A program made the position numbers and the translations under genes. Source: Gammaproteobacteria bacterium (GTDB lineage: Bacteria > Gemmatimonadota > Gemmatimonadetes > Longimicrobiales > Gaopeijiaceae). From it: a stretch of DNA of 64,000 nucleotides. The notes beneath the pieces were generated by a model. That model ran no database searches, had not been told where the DNA came from, and saw only the letters and a list, made by a program, of their open reading frames with translations. How positions within the stretch are numbered: position 1 is the first letter of the stretch; each line of letters starts with the position of its first letter. Of the stretch, positions 1 through 7,979 are shown one piece after another. Where the stretch lies: NCBI GenBank assembly GCA_028819075.1, contig JAPPMM010000049.1, positions 124,001 through 188,000 on the forward strand, written 5' to 3'.

Positions 1-1962
1 GCCGCTCAGGAAGTTCGGGAAGGTGCGGGTGGCGCGCAGCCACGAAGCGGACACCCATCCGGTCACGCCCTCACCGGTCTTGCGCACGAAGAAATCGATC
101 CCGCGCGAGCGGCCGCTGCCGGGCAACAGGTCGTCGTCGCCGCGGTTCGGGTCGTCGACCGGATTGAAGGTGGTGACGCCGTCGAACAACCGCTCGTAGG
201 TCTCCAGCGACGCAAACCACCCTCCCGGGAAGTATGCGTCGACTCCCACCTGGACCTGGTCGGAGGCGATGTGGGGCGCCAGGTGCCCGGTGAGCACCCA
301 TACATCGATGCCGATGGGCACCTCGTCGTCGCGTGCCGAGTGCAGAAACTGGGTGAAGCGCCCCGCTGCGGCCTTCACGGCGAGGTCGCCACCCCGGAAG
401 AACCGCTTCACGGCCAGCCTGGGGGCCAGCTGGTTGATGGGATCCTCCACGGCGGGCGCCCAACGGTCTGCCCGCAGCCCGGCTTCGACCAGCCAGTTCA
501 ACCCGCCCCTCCACTCGGCATGCGCGAAGATGCCGCCGAGCCATCCCTCGCCCGAGTTGTCCGTGAATTGGGTGCCCCCCGCCCGGACCAGGTTGAGGTG
601 CGTCATCCGGTCCGCCGAAACTCCGCTCTTGAGCGTCCAACGCCGACCCAGGGCATGTTCCAGTTCGGCGCCCAGCGACAGCTGCGAGATGCCGCTGCTG
701 AACTCCGTGTCCGAGAAATCGGGAAAAGCCAGGGCGGAGTTGAAGCGGGTGTAGCCTGCTCGCACATCGAGGGCGCCCCCGTCGCGGCGAGGCATGGTCC
801 AGCGCATGCCGATGAGGTCGTTGCCCCATTCCCAGGCCGCGCGCAGGGGAAAGCCGTCTTCGTCGTCCTCATCGACCTCGGTCAGGTTGAAGACGTCGTC
901 GCCGGTGTAGGCCGTGATCAGGATGCGGCTGCCGCCGGGCGTCCAGCCCTCCACCACGCCCTGGAAGTCCGTGAGGTGGTAGGGGACCGACCTCGGCAGC
1001 TGGTCGAACCAGGAGCGCCGGCCGGAGGCCCGCCACTTGAGACGCTGGAGCCCGAGCGTCCGCTCCATCACCGCGGGCGCCCTGCCTCCGAGAGCCGCGC
1101 GCGCGGCGAGCAGCGACACGCCGCCGCGAACGCTGAAGTCGTCGGTCCCGGGATCACTTTCGACGAGCAGCAGCGACGACACGCGGCCGCCGTGCTCGGC
1201 CGGAAAGCCACCGGAGCTCAGCTCGACCCGTCCGACCATGTCGGCGTTGAAGACCGAGAAGATGCCGCCCAGGTGGAACGGGTTGAAGATGGGCACGCCG
1301 TCCAGCAGGATCAGGTTCTGATCCGCGGAGCCGCCGCGCACGTTGAAGGACGCCGTGAAGTCGGAGGTGGACACCACTCCGGGCAGAACCTCGACCGCCC
1401 GGATGGGATCCGCTTCCGCGAGCCCGGGCACGAGACGGAGTTCCGCCTGCGAGATCTCGCGGACGGTCACGCCCGCGGTCTCCAGGAAGCGGCGGCGCTC
1501 GCGGGTTTCCGCCGTACTGACGGAGACGCCCTCGAGCACCACGGGGGTGGCGGTCAGCGTGACGTCGACCTCGATGCGCCGATCGGCGACGATCTCGACG
1601 GGTCGTACGATTTCGCCATACCCGATTCGCTGGACGCGCAGCAGATAGCGCCCGGGGAGCAGGCTCTCGATCCGGTAGTAGCCGAAGCGATCCGACTCCG
1701 CGATGCGGTCGATCTGGTCCGGCGTTTCAGGGATGGCGAGCAGGATGTTGGCGGCGAAGACCGGGGGACCATCGGAATCGACGACCCGGCCTTCCACTCC
1801 GCCGGTCTGGGCGGTGAGGACGGCGGGCAGGAGGCAGAGGACCGCCGGCAGTCCGTGGATGAATCCTCGCGAGCACCGAGAGCGGCGAGGCGCCGGACCG
1901 GCAAGGCAACGGAAATGCGCCGCCGAGTCGCAGATGCCGGTCGGAGTCTGTCGCTTCAACAA
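1..1962 (-). CDS. TonB-dependent outer-membrane receptor, C-terminal part beyond window edge
   Basis: No stop codon occurs before base 1, so the C-terminus lies outside the window. After a hydrophobic signal region ending near LTAQ there is a carboxypeptidase-regulatory-like domain (GRVVDSDGPPVF, then GRYLLRVQRIGYG) and a TonB plug (FNVRGGSADQNLILLDG, FPAEHGGRVSS), followed by barrel-like sequence rich in aromatic and alternating polar residues. The family imports bulky ligands across the outer membrane using TonB energy; the ligand cannot be read here. No ATG is available in frame. I chose TTG at 1962 because GGGGAC precedes it; the second TTG at 1959 is also possible. The signal-peptide coding region overlaps a two-hairpin repeat at 1845-1897. 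It differs from the SusC proteins of this window in lacking their AGQARRREVG segment and adjoining SusD gene. Confidence 0.85.
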   Translation of the reverse strand, partial: MLKRQTPTGICDSAAHFRCLAGPAPRRSRCSRGFIHGLPAVLCLLPAVLTAQTGGVEGRVVDSDGPPVFAANILLAIPETPDQIDRIAESDRFGYYRIESLLPGRYLLRVQRIGYGEIVRPVEIVADRRIEVDVTLTATPVVLEGVSVSTAETRERRRFLETAGVTVREISQAELRLVPGLAEADPIRAVEVLPGVVSTSDFTASFNVRGGSADQNLILLDGVPIFNPFHLGGIFSVFNADMVGRVELSSGGFPAEHGGRVSSLLLVESDPGTDDFSVRGGVSLLAARAALGGRAPAVMERTLGLQRLKWRASGRRSWFDQLPRSVPYHLTDFQGVVEGWTPGGSRILITAYTGDDVFNLTEVDEDDEDGFPLRAAWEWGNDLIGMRWTMPRRDGGALDVRAGYTRFNSALAFPDFSDTEFSSGISQLSLGAELEHALGRRWTLKSGVSADRMTHLNLVRAGGTQFTDNSGEGWLGGIFAHAEWRGGLNWLVEAGLRADRWAPAVEDPINQLAPRLAVKRFFRGGDLAVKAAAGRFTQFLHSARDDEVPIGIDVWVLTGHLAPHIASDQVQVGVDAYFPGGWFASLETYERLFDGVTTFNPVDDPNRGDDDLLPGSGRSRGIDFFVRKTGEGVTGWVSASWLRATRTFPNFLSG
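1845..1897 (+). repeat. Two-hairpin dispersed repeat, copy 1
   Basis: This stretch matches 61085-61136 without gaps, about 47 of 52 bases identical by hand count. It contains a first hairpin around the loop TGAA (1860-1863) with one T-T mismatch in the stem, and a second hairpin CGGCG-AGG-CGCCG (1883-1895). Here it lies inside the leftward TonB receptor's signal-peptide region, on the opposite strand relative to that gene when compared with copy 2. Confidence 0.6.
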
Positions 1963-2099
1963 GGTGTCCCCGTGTTCGGGCGCCCGGCACTCCGGAAACC
2001 GCCGTTGCGCGATCCCCGGTTCAGGTTCATTTTGGGTTTGCGAGGTTGGCTGAAGATTCCCCCTGACAACCCCCGGTTCGCAATGTACGCAATCCGGAG

Positions 2100-2274
2100 C
2101 CACAACGGAGACACCCGCCGTCACGGCGGGCAGCAGTCCGTGGTCGAGGTCTGCTCGTGTCCATGTTGCGCCCCGATCCGGGGTCGGGCGGGCCGACCCA
2201 TGTAGCTCCCTCACGAATCGCCAGAGGATGCTCGGAGGCCCGACCAGCGACCCGGCTGGCGGGCGTTTTTGTTT
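2100..2274 (+). ncRNA. Candidate structured small RNA or attenuated leader
   Basis: Three consecutive hairpins are followed by a good rho-independent terminator, with no protein-coding gene upstream on this strand. Either a free-standing small RNA ends at 2274, or this is the leader of the thioredoxin-like gene starting at 2326 and the terminator acts as an attenuator. I could not match it to 6S RNA, SRP RNA or a common riboswitch class. The 5' end is a guess. Confidence 0.3.
2238..2274 (+). terminator. Rho-independent terminator
   Basis: The stem pairs GCCCG and CCAGC (separated by one unpaired A) with GCTGG and CGGGC around a six-base loop, and is followed directly by GTTTTTGTTT. It lies only about 50 bases upstream of the ATG at 2326, unusually close to a gene it would precede. 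Confidence 0.75.
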
Positions 2275-2325
2275 CCCCTTCGCCGAGAACGGTTTCAGGC
2301 AATCCCCTGATGGAGGAAGGTTCCG

Positions 2326-3030
2326 ATGACGAGATGGATCGTTTCAGCGGTAGCGCTGCTCGTACTAGCTGGCGGCGGCTGGCTGGTGATGAACCCGCCT
2401 GCTCCCGTGGAGGAAGCGGCGGCGCCCCACCCGCACGAATATTCCCCGGTGGTCGCCATCGACCTGACCGCAGAGGTAGCCGGCGCGGGCGGTGACAGGC
2501 TGGTGCCCTGGGAAGTTCTCCGCCGTGACTTCTCCGGCACCTCGAGGGACGGAGGCGAGATCGACCTTGAGGAAGTGGTGCGCGGCAACCGGGTCACCCT
2601 GCTGACCTACTTCGCCGAGTGGTGCGCCAACTGCCGGTACGAGGCCCCCGACCTGGTGGCCAAGTACGGCGTGCATGGAGACGACGGTCTGATGATCATC
2701 GGGCGCAGCGAATACTCGCACCCCGACGTGGTGGACGAGTACGTAGACGAGTTCGGCATCGAGTATCCGGTCATCCTGGGGAGCCCCAATCCCGACCCCG
2801 ACAATGAAGACCTGGTGCGCGTCACGACCGCCCACTTCCGCATGCGCAAGGCGCTCCTCGATCCGCGCAAATGGGGCACGCCCCTCAACATCGTGGTGGT
2901 GGACGGAGACCCCACCCGGGCTTCGATCGTGACCGGCGAGTTCTTCCCCGGAGCATTCGACGACACCTTCGGCGGATACCTGGACGGAAGCATGCCGGCG
3001 ACCGATGAGGCGTCGGACATGGACCGATAG
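2326..3030 (+). CDS. Thioredoxin-like (TlpA/ResA-type) thiol-disulfide protein
   Basis: 234 residues. An N-terminal hydrophobic segment (about 5-22) anchors or exports the protein, and a thioredoxin fold follows with the redox motif WCANC (cysteines about 100 and 103) in the context TYFAEWCANCRYEAP. A strand ending GTPLNIVVVDGD supplies the cis-proline region expected of the fold. Members of this family reduce or exchange disulfides in the periplasm, often for cytochrome c maturation, which would suit the cytochrome c'-type gene that follows and the many CxxCH proteins here. The start has a strong GGAGGAAGG ribosome site. A terminator hairpin sits just upstream, so expression may be attenuated. 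The specific partner is unknown. Confidence 0.8.
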   Translation: MTRWIVSAVALLVLAGGGWLVMNPPAPVEEAAAPHPHEYSPVVAIDLTAEVAGAGGDRLVPWEVLRRDFSGTSRDGGEIDLEEVVRGNRVTLLTYFAEWCANCRYEAPDLVAKYGVHGDDGLMIIGRSEYSHPDVVDEYVDEFGIEYPVILGSPNPDPDNEDLVRVTTAHFRMRKALLDPRKWGTPLNIVVVDGDPTRASIVTGEFFPGAFDDTFGGYLDGSMPATDEASDMDR

Positions 3031-3326
3031 CCCGGACCGACCGACACCCGCGCAGCCTCTGACAGGGCGGGCCGGAGGGGGCGGCTGCACCATCGCCAAC
3101 CCCGGGCCCGTCCGATTGCGCTGTCGTCACGCTTCGCGGGCCCCGACACCCCGTTCCCGCGCCCGCCGACGCCCGCCTATAGTGTCTCCGTTTTTCGTCG
3201 TCACCCTCCCTTGCGCTGCCGCCACGGGCGATCTATCTAGGGGTTCGTAGCAATTGCAGTAGAACCCGCTCGGATGGTCGCTTCACGGGTGCCGCCGGGC
3301 TTCATTCTCGGGGAGGAGGAAACGCC
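3031..3326. other. Intergenic region, no gene seen
   Basis: About 296 bases of GC-rich sequence. A TATAGT at 3178-3183 could be a -10 element but has no convincing -35 partner. Nothing else was recognised apart from the ribosome site of the next gene. Confidence 0.4.
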
Positions 3327-3797
3327 GTGGCCCGCTCGCATCAAGTCGTTACCCGCACCGCTCTCACCGCCTGCATCATCGCTGCACTCGCACCCACCTG
3401 GGCGGCGGCACAGGATCCCACTCCGGCAATGGAGTACCGCCAGACCATCATGGGCAGCCTGAACGCGCACCGGGGCGCCCTCACCGCCATCCTGAACGAG
3501 GACGTGCCCCATGAGGCTCATGTACTCGGGCACGCGCTCTCTCTGCAGCAGTTGTCGGTGATGGCCTCGGACATCTTCCCCGACGGATCCCATGGCGAAG
3601 GCTCGCGCGCGCTGCCGGACATCTGGGAGGACGCCGCAGGCTTCGGCGAAGCTCTCTCGGCCTTCCAGAGCGCTGCCGGGGCGCTGGCGGAAGCGGCGCG
3701 TGCGGGCGACATGACCGCCGTCGGCGACGCGGCTGCCGGCCTGGGCCGCACTTGCGGCGGCTGCCATCGGCCGTTCCGGGCGCGCCCCACGGGGTAG
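3327..3797 (+). CDS. Cytochrome c'-type haem protein
   Basis: 156 residues starting at GTG 3327, which follows a strong GGAGGAGGA site. A Sec signal peptide ends near WAAAQ. The mature part begins with the family's R-Q-x-x-M pattern (EYRQTIMGSL) on the first predicted helix and ends with the haem-attachment motif CGGCH (about 143-147), as in class II cytochromes c' where the haem site is C-terminal. The length fits that family. Such periplasmic four-helix proteins bind NO or carry electrons; the role here is not shown. It follows a thioredoxin-like gene that could help keep its haem-site thiols reduced. Confidence 0.75.
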   Translation: MARSHQVVTRTALTACIIAALAPTWAAAQDPTPAMEYRQTIMGSLNAHRGALTAILNEDVPHEAHVLGHALSLQQLSVMASDIFPDGSHGEGSRALPDIWEDAAGFGEALSAFQSAAGALAEAARAGDMTAVGDAAAGLGRTCGGCHRPFRARPTG

Positions 3798-3969
3798 CCC
3801 CCTCGGCAACCGGCTCGACAGCTCGGGTGTGCGCGGACCTCTGACACGGGCGCATCGGTAGTAGGAGAAGCGGCGCGCCCGCCCTGGCGGCCGCATGGGG
3901 CTTGTGTTCTCGCGCGCATCTCGCGGTTGATGGACCCATGTACCTGAACCCTTGACGGAGGCAAGCACG

Positions 3970-4521
3970 ATGAGACGAACCGGAATGAAACTCGTGATGG
4001 CGGTGGCGCTCCTCATGCTTGGCCAGGCGTGCGTCAGCACCGCCGGCGACACTCCGGCCGTGCGTCAGCTGCGCGAGACTCTCACGGGCGACCAACTGGC
4101 GCAGTTGTGCGCCGACGGCGGTCCCGTGGCCGACGCGCCGGGCGCGGCGGAGGCCAGCGTCCTCTCGGCGGAGGAACTCGACCACCTTTGCGACCGCAAC
4201 GTCCGGCGCGACCCGAGTGTGATCGTGGCCGAGGAACTCGCGCCCTACGCCACCATGATGCTCGCCGACGCGATCCGTCAGCTGCGGCCCCGCTGGATGA
4301 ACGTGCGCGGCGCGCCCAGCGTCGAGTTCGGCGGTGACCGCAGAGTGCCCGTCGTGCTGGATGGCGGAGCCCCGCAGGACTGGGGGATCCTCGATTCGCT
4401 ACGCCCCGACCAGGTCCAGTCGGTGCGCTATCACAGCGCCGCCGACGCCACCATGCGCTGGGGAACGGGGTTTCCCAACGGGCTGATCGAGGTTTCGACC
4501 ATGAGGGGCGGGGGAGGCTGA
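3970..4521 (+). CDS. Small lipoprotein with a plug-like C-terminal segment
   Basis: The chosen ATG at 3970 follows GACGGAGG and gives a clear lipoprotein signal, LMLGQAC, with cysteine 21 as the lipid site; the reading frame also opens further upstream at 3952. The C-terminal third (RVPVVLDGG, LRPDQVQSVRYHSAADATMRW, LIEVSTMRG) resembles the end of a TonB plug domain, where SusC proteins have a YIDG strand, an IERIEVLKGP strand and a G-V-I-x-I-x-T-K-R-G strand. No barrel follows. It may be a stand-alone plug-like partner or an evolutionary remnant. No function is assigned. Confidence 0.65.
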   Translation: MRRTGMKLVMAVALLMLGQACVSTAGDTPAVRQLRETLTGDQLAQLCADGGPVADAPGAAEASVLSAEELDHLCDRNVRRDPSVIVAEELAPYATMMLADAIRQLRPRWMNVRGAPSVEFGGDRRVPVVLDGGAPQDWGILDSLRPDQVQSVRYHSAADATMRWGTGFPNGLIEVSTMRGGGG

Positions 4522-4580
4522 GGAGACCTGCCCTCCCGCTGACGCCATCGCCCTGAGAACAGCCGGACGCCACGCACCAC

Positions 4581-4620
4581 GCAAGACGCCCGCCACGGAT
4601 AGCCGTGGCGGGCGTCTTGC
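4581..4620. terminator. Bidirectional terminator-like hairpin between convergent genes
   Basis: A perfect 18-base inverted repeat (arms 4581-4598 and 4603-4620) surrounds the loop ATAG. It lies between the rightward lipoprotein gene and the leftward ankyrin gene, so it can serve both. There is no real U-tract; only TTGC or TTGCG ends each side. Confidence 0.6.
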
Positions 4621-4667
4621 TGCTCCGGCCCCGGAGGGGCGGCGCGGAAATCGCTTCTACGCTTCTC

Positions 4668-6461
4668 CTAGCAGGAGATGCAGTTGTGGTTGTTGATCGC
4701 GCCCATGCTCTCCAACAGCGCGATTGCCTCCGGGTACGGGGTCACGCGCGAGACCGGACCGTTGGCCATGTCGACCGTGGTCTGACCCCGGCGGCTCACC
4801 ACCATGACGTCGGCGCCCCGATCCACCAGCCACTGGATCATCTCGGTGTCTCCGCGCGCGGCCGCGTGGTGCAGCGGGGTGTAGCCGTTGGCGTCCCGCT
4901 GGTTGATGTCGGCCCCGAGTTCGAGGAGGTACTCGACCGCGGCGATCCAGTTTCCGGGGATGTGGGTGTGGGCGTTGCCGGCGAAGCCCTGGCCGTAGCC
5001 GACGCCCGAGGCGGCGTGAATGGGGTACACGGCCGGGCCTCCCACCGGGACCGGCGGCAGACCTGAAGGATCGACCTGTTCCTCATCCTCGGTGTCGCCG
5101 GTGCGCGGGTTGCGGCCCCGGCGGCGCTCGGGCTGCTTGACGGTGGCGATGTTCCAGTCCGCACCCCAGGAGCGCAACAGTTTCATGCCGTCAAGGTCGA
5201 GAGCCCGGGAGGCGCGCCAGAAGGGTGTCACGCCGTCCTGGTTCTCTAGCCCGCAGTTGCCGTTGCCGCACCCGCTGTACGTGAAGTACCAGAAGTTCTT
5301 CGTCACTTGGAAGTCCACTTCCGCACCGGCTTCGAGCAGCGCCATTGCGAGGTCGAGGTAGACCGTCTCTTGCTGCTCATGCGCCCGCGGCTGCGGGTAG
5401 CGTGACCGCGGCGACCACTGGACGTTGAAGGTGGCGTAAAGCGGCGCAACGCCGTCGACCGTGGCCAGGTTGGGATTCGCACCACGTTCCAGCAGCTTCA
5501 TCGCCAGGTCGAAACGTCCGTTGATGACAGCCATCGTAAGCGGGCTGGTGTTGTCGGCCTCGGTGACGAAGTCGATGTCGGCGCCGCCGTCGAGCAGCGC
5601 CATGGCCGCATCAATGGCACCTTCCCGTGCCGCGTGGTGCAGCGCGGTCAGGCTGCCCCACTTCTGGTCGGGGGGTTGGCGGAAGAAGGCCCTTGGGTCG
5701 TCCTCATCCTCCTCTTCTTCCTCCTCGGGGACCACGCCGGCGCGCTGGACGGCGCGCGCGACCTCCAGGGCGGCCTGGATCTGAGCCGGCGTCGGCAGCT
5801 CGTTGCTGTCACCCTTGAAGGCGTCGAGCACTTCCTGCATGCGTTCGCTCGCGTAGTTGTCCACTTCGCTGCGAGTCGCGGCTTCCATGAGCGTGGTCGT
5901 GACGTTCGGGTCCGCCCCTCTCGCCACGAGAAGCGTCACGACATCCGCACGGTCGGCGGCCGCCGCGAACATCAGGGGCGTCTGCTGGGCATCGCCCGCC
6001 CTCGCGTTGACCTCTGCGCCCGCGTCCACCAGATGCTGCGCGCCCAGGGCACTGCCCGCACCCGCCACCAGGTGGAGGGGCGTGGAGCCCGTGGCCGCCA
6101 CTGTGCGCGGGTCCGCGCCGGCGTCCAGCAGCACGCGAATGACCCCGGCCGCTCCTTTCCTGCCGGCTACATGGAGAGGCGTATAGGCGCCCAGACGGGT
6201 GGTGACCTCGAGGATCGCCCCCGCACTCACCAGAATCTCCGTGATCTCGGCGTTGCCGGTCTCGGCCGCCCAGTGCAGGGCGGTCATGCCGTCACCGCGC
6301 GCAGCGTTGACGTCCGCCCCGCTCGCCAACAGGGTTCGCACCGCCGTCGCATCGCCCTTCATGGCGGCGTCCGCCAACGGCGAATCCGACGCGTCCGCGG
6401 ATGTGAGCAGCATGCTGACGGCGAGCGCCGCCAGCGCGTTTACGTGCAATCTCTTCTTCAT
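4668..6461 (-). CDS. Secreted ankyrin-repeat protein, cassette 1
   Basis: 597 residues. A Sec signal peptide (MKKRL...ADASD) is followed by about six ankyrin repeats (for example GDGMTALHWAAETGNAE and TPLMFAAAADRAD), an acidic linker (EEEEEEDEDD near residue 250), a second ankyrin block with insertions (FWYFTYSGCGNGNCG), and a conserved closing block (PIHAASGVGYG, TPLHHAAARGD, TVDMANGP). The protein ends NNHNCISC. Ankyrin repeats bind proteins; an exported one should act in the periplasm or at the cell surface. It is the third gene of a leftward cassette, 16 bases after the DUF1552 gene. The two paralogues at 21815-23575 and 40007-41782 share the architecture and the NCxxC end. Confidence 0.85.
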   Translation of the reverse strand: MKKRLHVNALAALAVSMLLTSADASDSPLADAAMKGDATAVRTLLASGADVNAARGDGMTALHWAAETGNAEITEILVSAGAILEVTTRLGAYTPLHVAGRKGAAGVIRVLLDAGADPRTVAATGSTPLHLVAGAGSALGAQHLVDAGAEVNARAGDAQQTPLMFAAAADRADVVTLLVARGADPNVTTTLMEAATRSEVDNYASERMQEVLDAFKGDSNELPTPAQIQAALEVARAVQRAGVVPEEEEEEDEDDPRAFFRQPPDQKWGSLTALHHAAREGAIDAAMALLDGGADIDFVTEADNTSPLTMAVINGRFDLAMKLLERGANPNLATVDGVAPLYATFNVQWSPRSRYPQPRAHEQQETVYLDLAMALLEAGAEVDFQVTKNFWYFTYSGCGNGNCGLENQDGVTPFWRASRALDLDGMKLLRSWGADWNIATVKQPERRRGRNPRTGDTEDEEQVDPSGLPPVPVGGPAVYPIHAASGVGYGQGFAGNAHTHIPGNWIAAVEYLLELGADINQRDANGYTPLHHAAARGDTEMIQWLVDRGADVMVVSRRGQTTVDMANGPVSRVTPYPEAIALLESMGAINNHNCISC

Positions 6462-6477
6462 GCTGACCGTCCCCGGC

Positions 6478-7908
6478 TTAGCGTGACTGACTTGCCTCTT
6501 CGACCGCGGTCAACACCGAACTCGGCACGTTGAACTCGCCCGTGCTGTCGCCGAAGCTGGACATTTCGTCGAAGCCGAGCTTGTGCATGACGTTCAGGAA
6601 GACGTTGGCCATCGGGGTTCCATCCGGCGCCTTCAGGTGCATGTTGCCCGCGAGCTGGCCGTTCGCGCCGCCCAGCAGCAACAGCGGGCACCGGCGGTGG
6701 TTGTGGATGTTCGGGTCTCCCATGGGCGACCCGTAGATGATCATGGTTTGGTCGAGCAGGCTCGAGTCGCCGTCCTGGCTGTTGTGCAGCTTCTCCAGGA
6801 GGTACGGCAGCAGGCCAACGTAGAACCGGTTGATGGTGTTGAAGTCGAGGATGGTCTCCTCGTTGTTGCCGTGGTGCGAGGTCGGGTGGAACGGGCTGTC
6901 GGTGCCGCTCTCCGGATAGATCCGGTTGGAGGCGTCGCGGCCTGTCTTGAAGGAGAAGACGCGCGTCATGTCGGACTGCAGCGCGAGCACCTGCAGGTCG
7001 AACATCATCTGCATGTGCTCGGTGAAGGAGTCCGGCACGCCCGCGGGCGCCTCTGGCAGCTCACGCTGCTCTCCGCTCGAGTTCTGAGCCTCGACCATCT
7101 GAATGCGGCGCTCGATCTCGCGCACGTTGTCCAGATACTGGTCCATGCGCCGGCGGTCGGTTGCGCCGAGTTCGCGCCTCAGGTAGGCGACCTCGCCCAC
7201 GATCCAGTCGAGGATGCTCGCGTTCTCGCGGCGGCGCGCCTGGCGCTCCTCCGGGGTGCCGCCGGCACCGAAGAGGAGGTCGAAGGCAGTGCGCGGGTCG
7301 CGGATCATCGGCAGCGGCTCGCTCGGCGAAGCCCAGCTGATCGAGTCGGTGTAGGCGCACGAGTAGTTGTACGTGCAGCCGCCGGCCTGGTCGAGATCCT
7401 CGATGCAGAGCTGCATGGAGGGGAGCGGCGTCTCCTGTCCGAAGCGCTCGGCGAACATCTGGTCGAGCGAGGTGCCGACGTAGAGGTCGGAACTCTGGGT
7501 CTGCTTCGGATGCGCCTGCGTCAGGAAGGTGGCGCTGGAGCGGAAGTGGTCACCGCCGATCTCGGGGCCCGTGAAGGCCTCCGCCATGCGTACGTCGGTG
7601 TTGCTGACGATGGTCATATAGCGGCGCCATTCCTCGAGCGGAGTCAGCGCACTCTGGGCTGCGAGCTCGAAGTCGCGCCCGGTCTTCTCCGGCTCCCAGA
7701 GGAATTGCTTGGCGCCCCATTCGACGCTGCCGGCAGCTCCGTGTACCACCTCGATCGCGAGGAGACGCGTTTTCCCTTCCGCCAGCTTCCGAGCCGCCCA
7801 CGGGTTCGCCGCGGGGAGCATGGAGTCGAGCAGCGGAAGTGCCACTGTTGCGCCCATCCCCCGCAGGAAGGTGCGGCGGGCGATGTGCTTGCCGGTGATG
7901 AATTGCAT
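6478..7908 (-). CDS. DUF1552 family protein, Tat-exported, cassette 1
   Basis: 476 residues. The N-terminus carries a twin-arginine signal (ARRTFLRG), implying export in folded form. The body matches the DUF1552 family, including GGDHFRSSATFLTQAHPKQT, the cysteine-rich patch CIEDLDQAGGCTYNYSC, and GSPMGDPNIHNHRRCP. The biochemical role of DUF1552 is not established; its genes are commonly found beside DUF1592-type cytochrome genes, as here. The start has AGGAGAG at good spacing. It lies 71 bases after the DUF1592-type gene and 16 before the ankyrin gene, so co-expression is very likely. Confidence 0.88.
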   Translation of the reverse strand: MQFITGKHIARRTFLRGMGATVALPLLDSMLPAANPWAARKLAEGKTRLLAIEVVHGAAGSVEWGAKQFLWEPEKTGRDFELAAQSALTPLEEWRRYMTIVSNTDVRMAEAFTGPEIGGDHFRSSATFLTQAHPKQTQSSDLYVGTSLDQMFAERFGQETPLPSMQLCIEDLDQAGGCTYNYSCAYTDSISWASPSEPLPMIRDPRTAFDLLFGAGGTPEERQARRRENASILDWIVGEVAYLRRELGATDRRRMDQYLDNVREIERRIQMVEAQNSSGEQRELPEAPAGVPDSFTEHMQMMFDLQVLALQSDMTRVFSFKTGRDASNRIYPESGTDSPFHPTSHHGNNEETILDFNTINRFYVGLLPYLLEKLHNSQDGDSSLLDQTMIIYGSPMGDPNIHNHRRCPLLLLGGANGQLAGNMHLKAPDGTPMANVFLNVMHKLGFDEMSSFGDSTGEFNVPSSVLTAVEEASQSR

Positions 7909-7979
7909 TTCAACTCTCCTGAAGCAGGTAATACGACCCGGTTTCCATCATGCGCCGATCCGTCGGGAAGGCGCTTCTG

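Larger units (their letters stand above)
1963..2325. other. Intergenic region with stacked hairpins
   Basis: This 363-base gap separates the leftward TonB receptor from the rightward thioredoxin-like gene. It holds several inverted repeats on the + strand: CCCGCCG-TCA-CGGCGGG near 2113-2131, AGCAG...CTGCT just after it, GGGTCGG-GCGGG-CCGACCC near 2180-2198, and then an intrinsic terminator at 2238-2274. No tRNA or known riboswitch signature was recognised. The divergent promoters of both neighbours must also lie here. Confidence 0.6.

Noticed and set aside
271..2205. Open frame of over 640 codons on the + strand near the left edge
   Set aside because: The minus strand carries a full TonB receptor plug across this span, so the + frame is a shadow.
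4668..6461. Ankyrin proteins as host-directed effectors
   Set aside because: Their fixed place in a cassette with cytochrome-type and DUF1552 genes, and plain Sec signals, favour a role in the cell envelope; no effector secretion system is visible.
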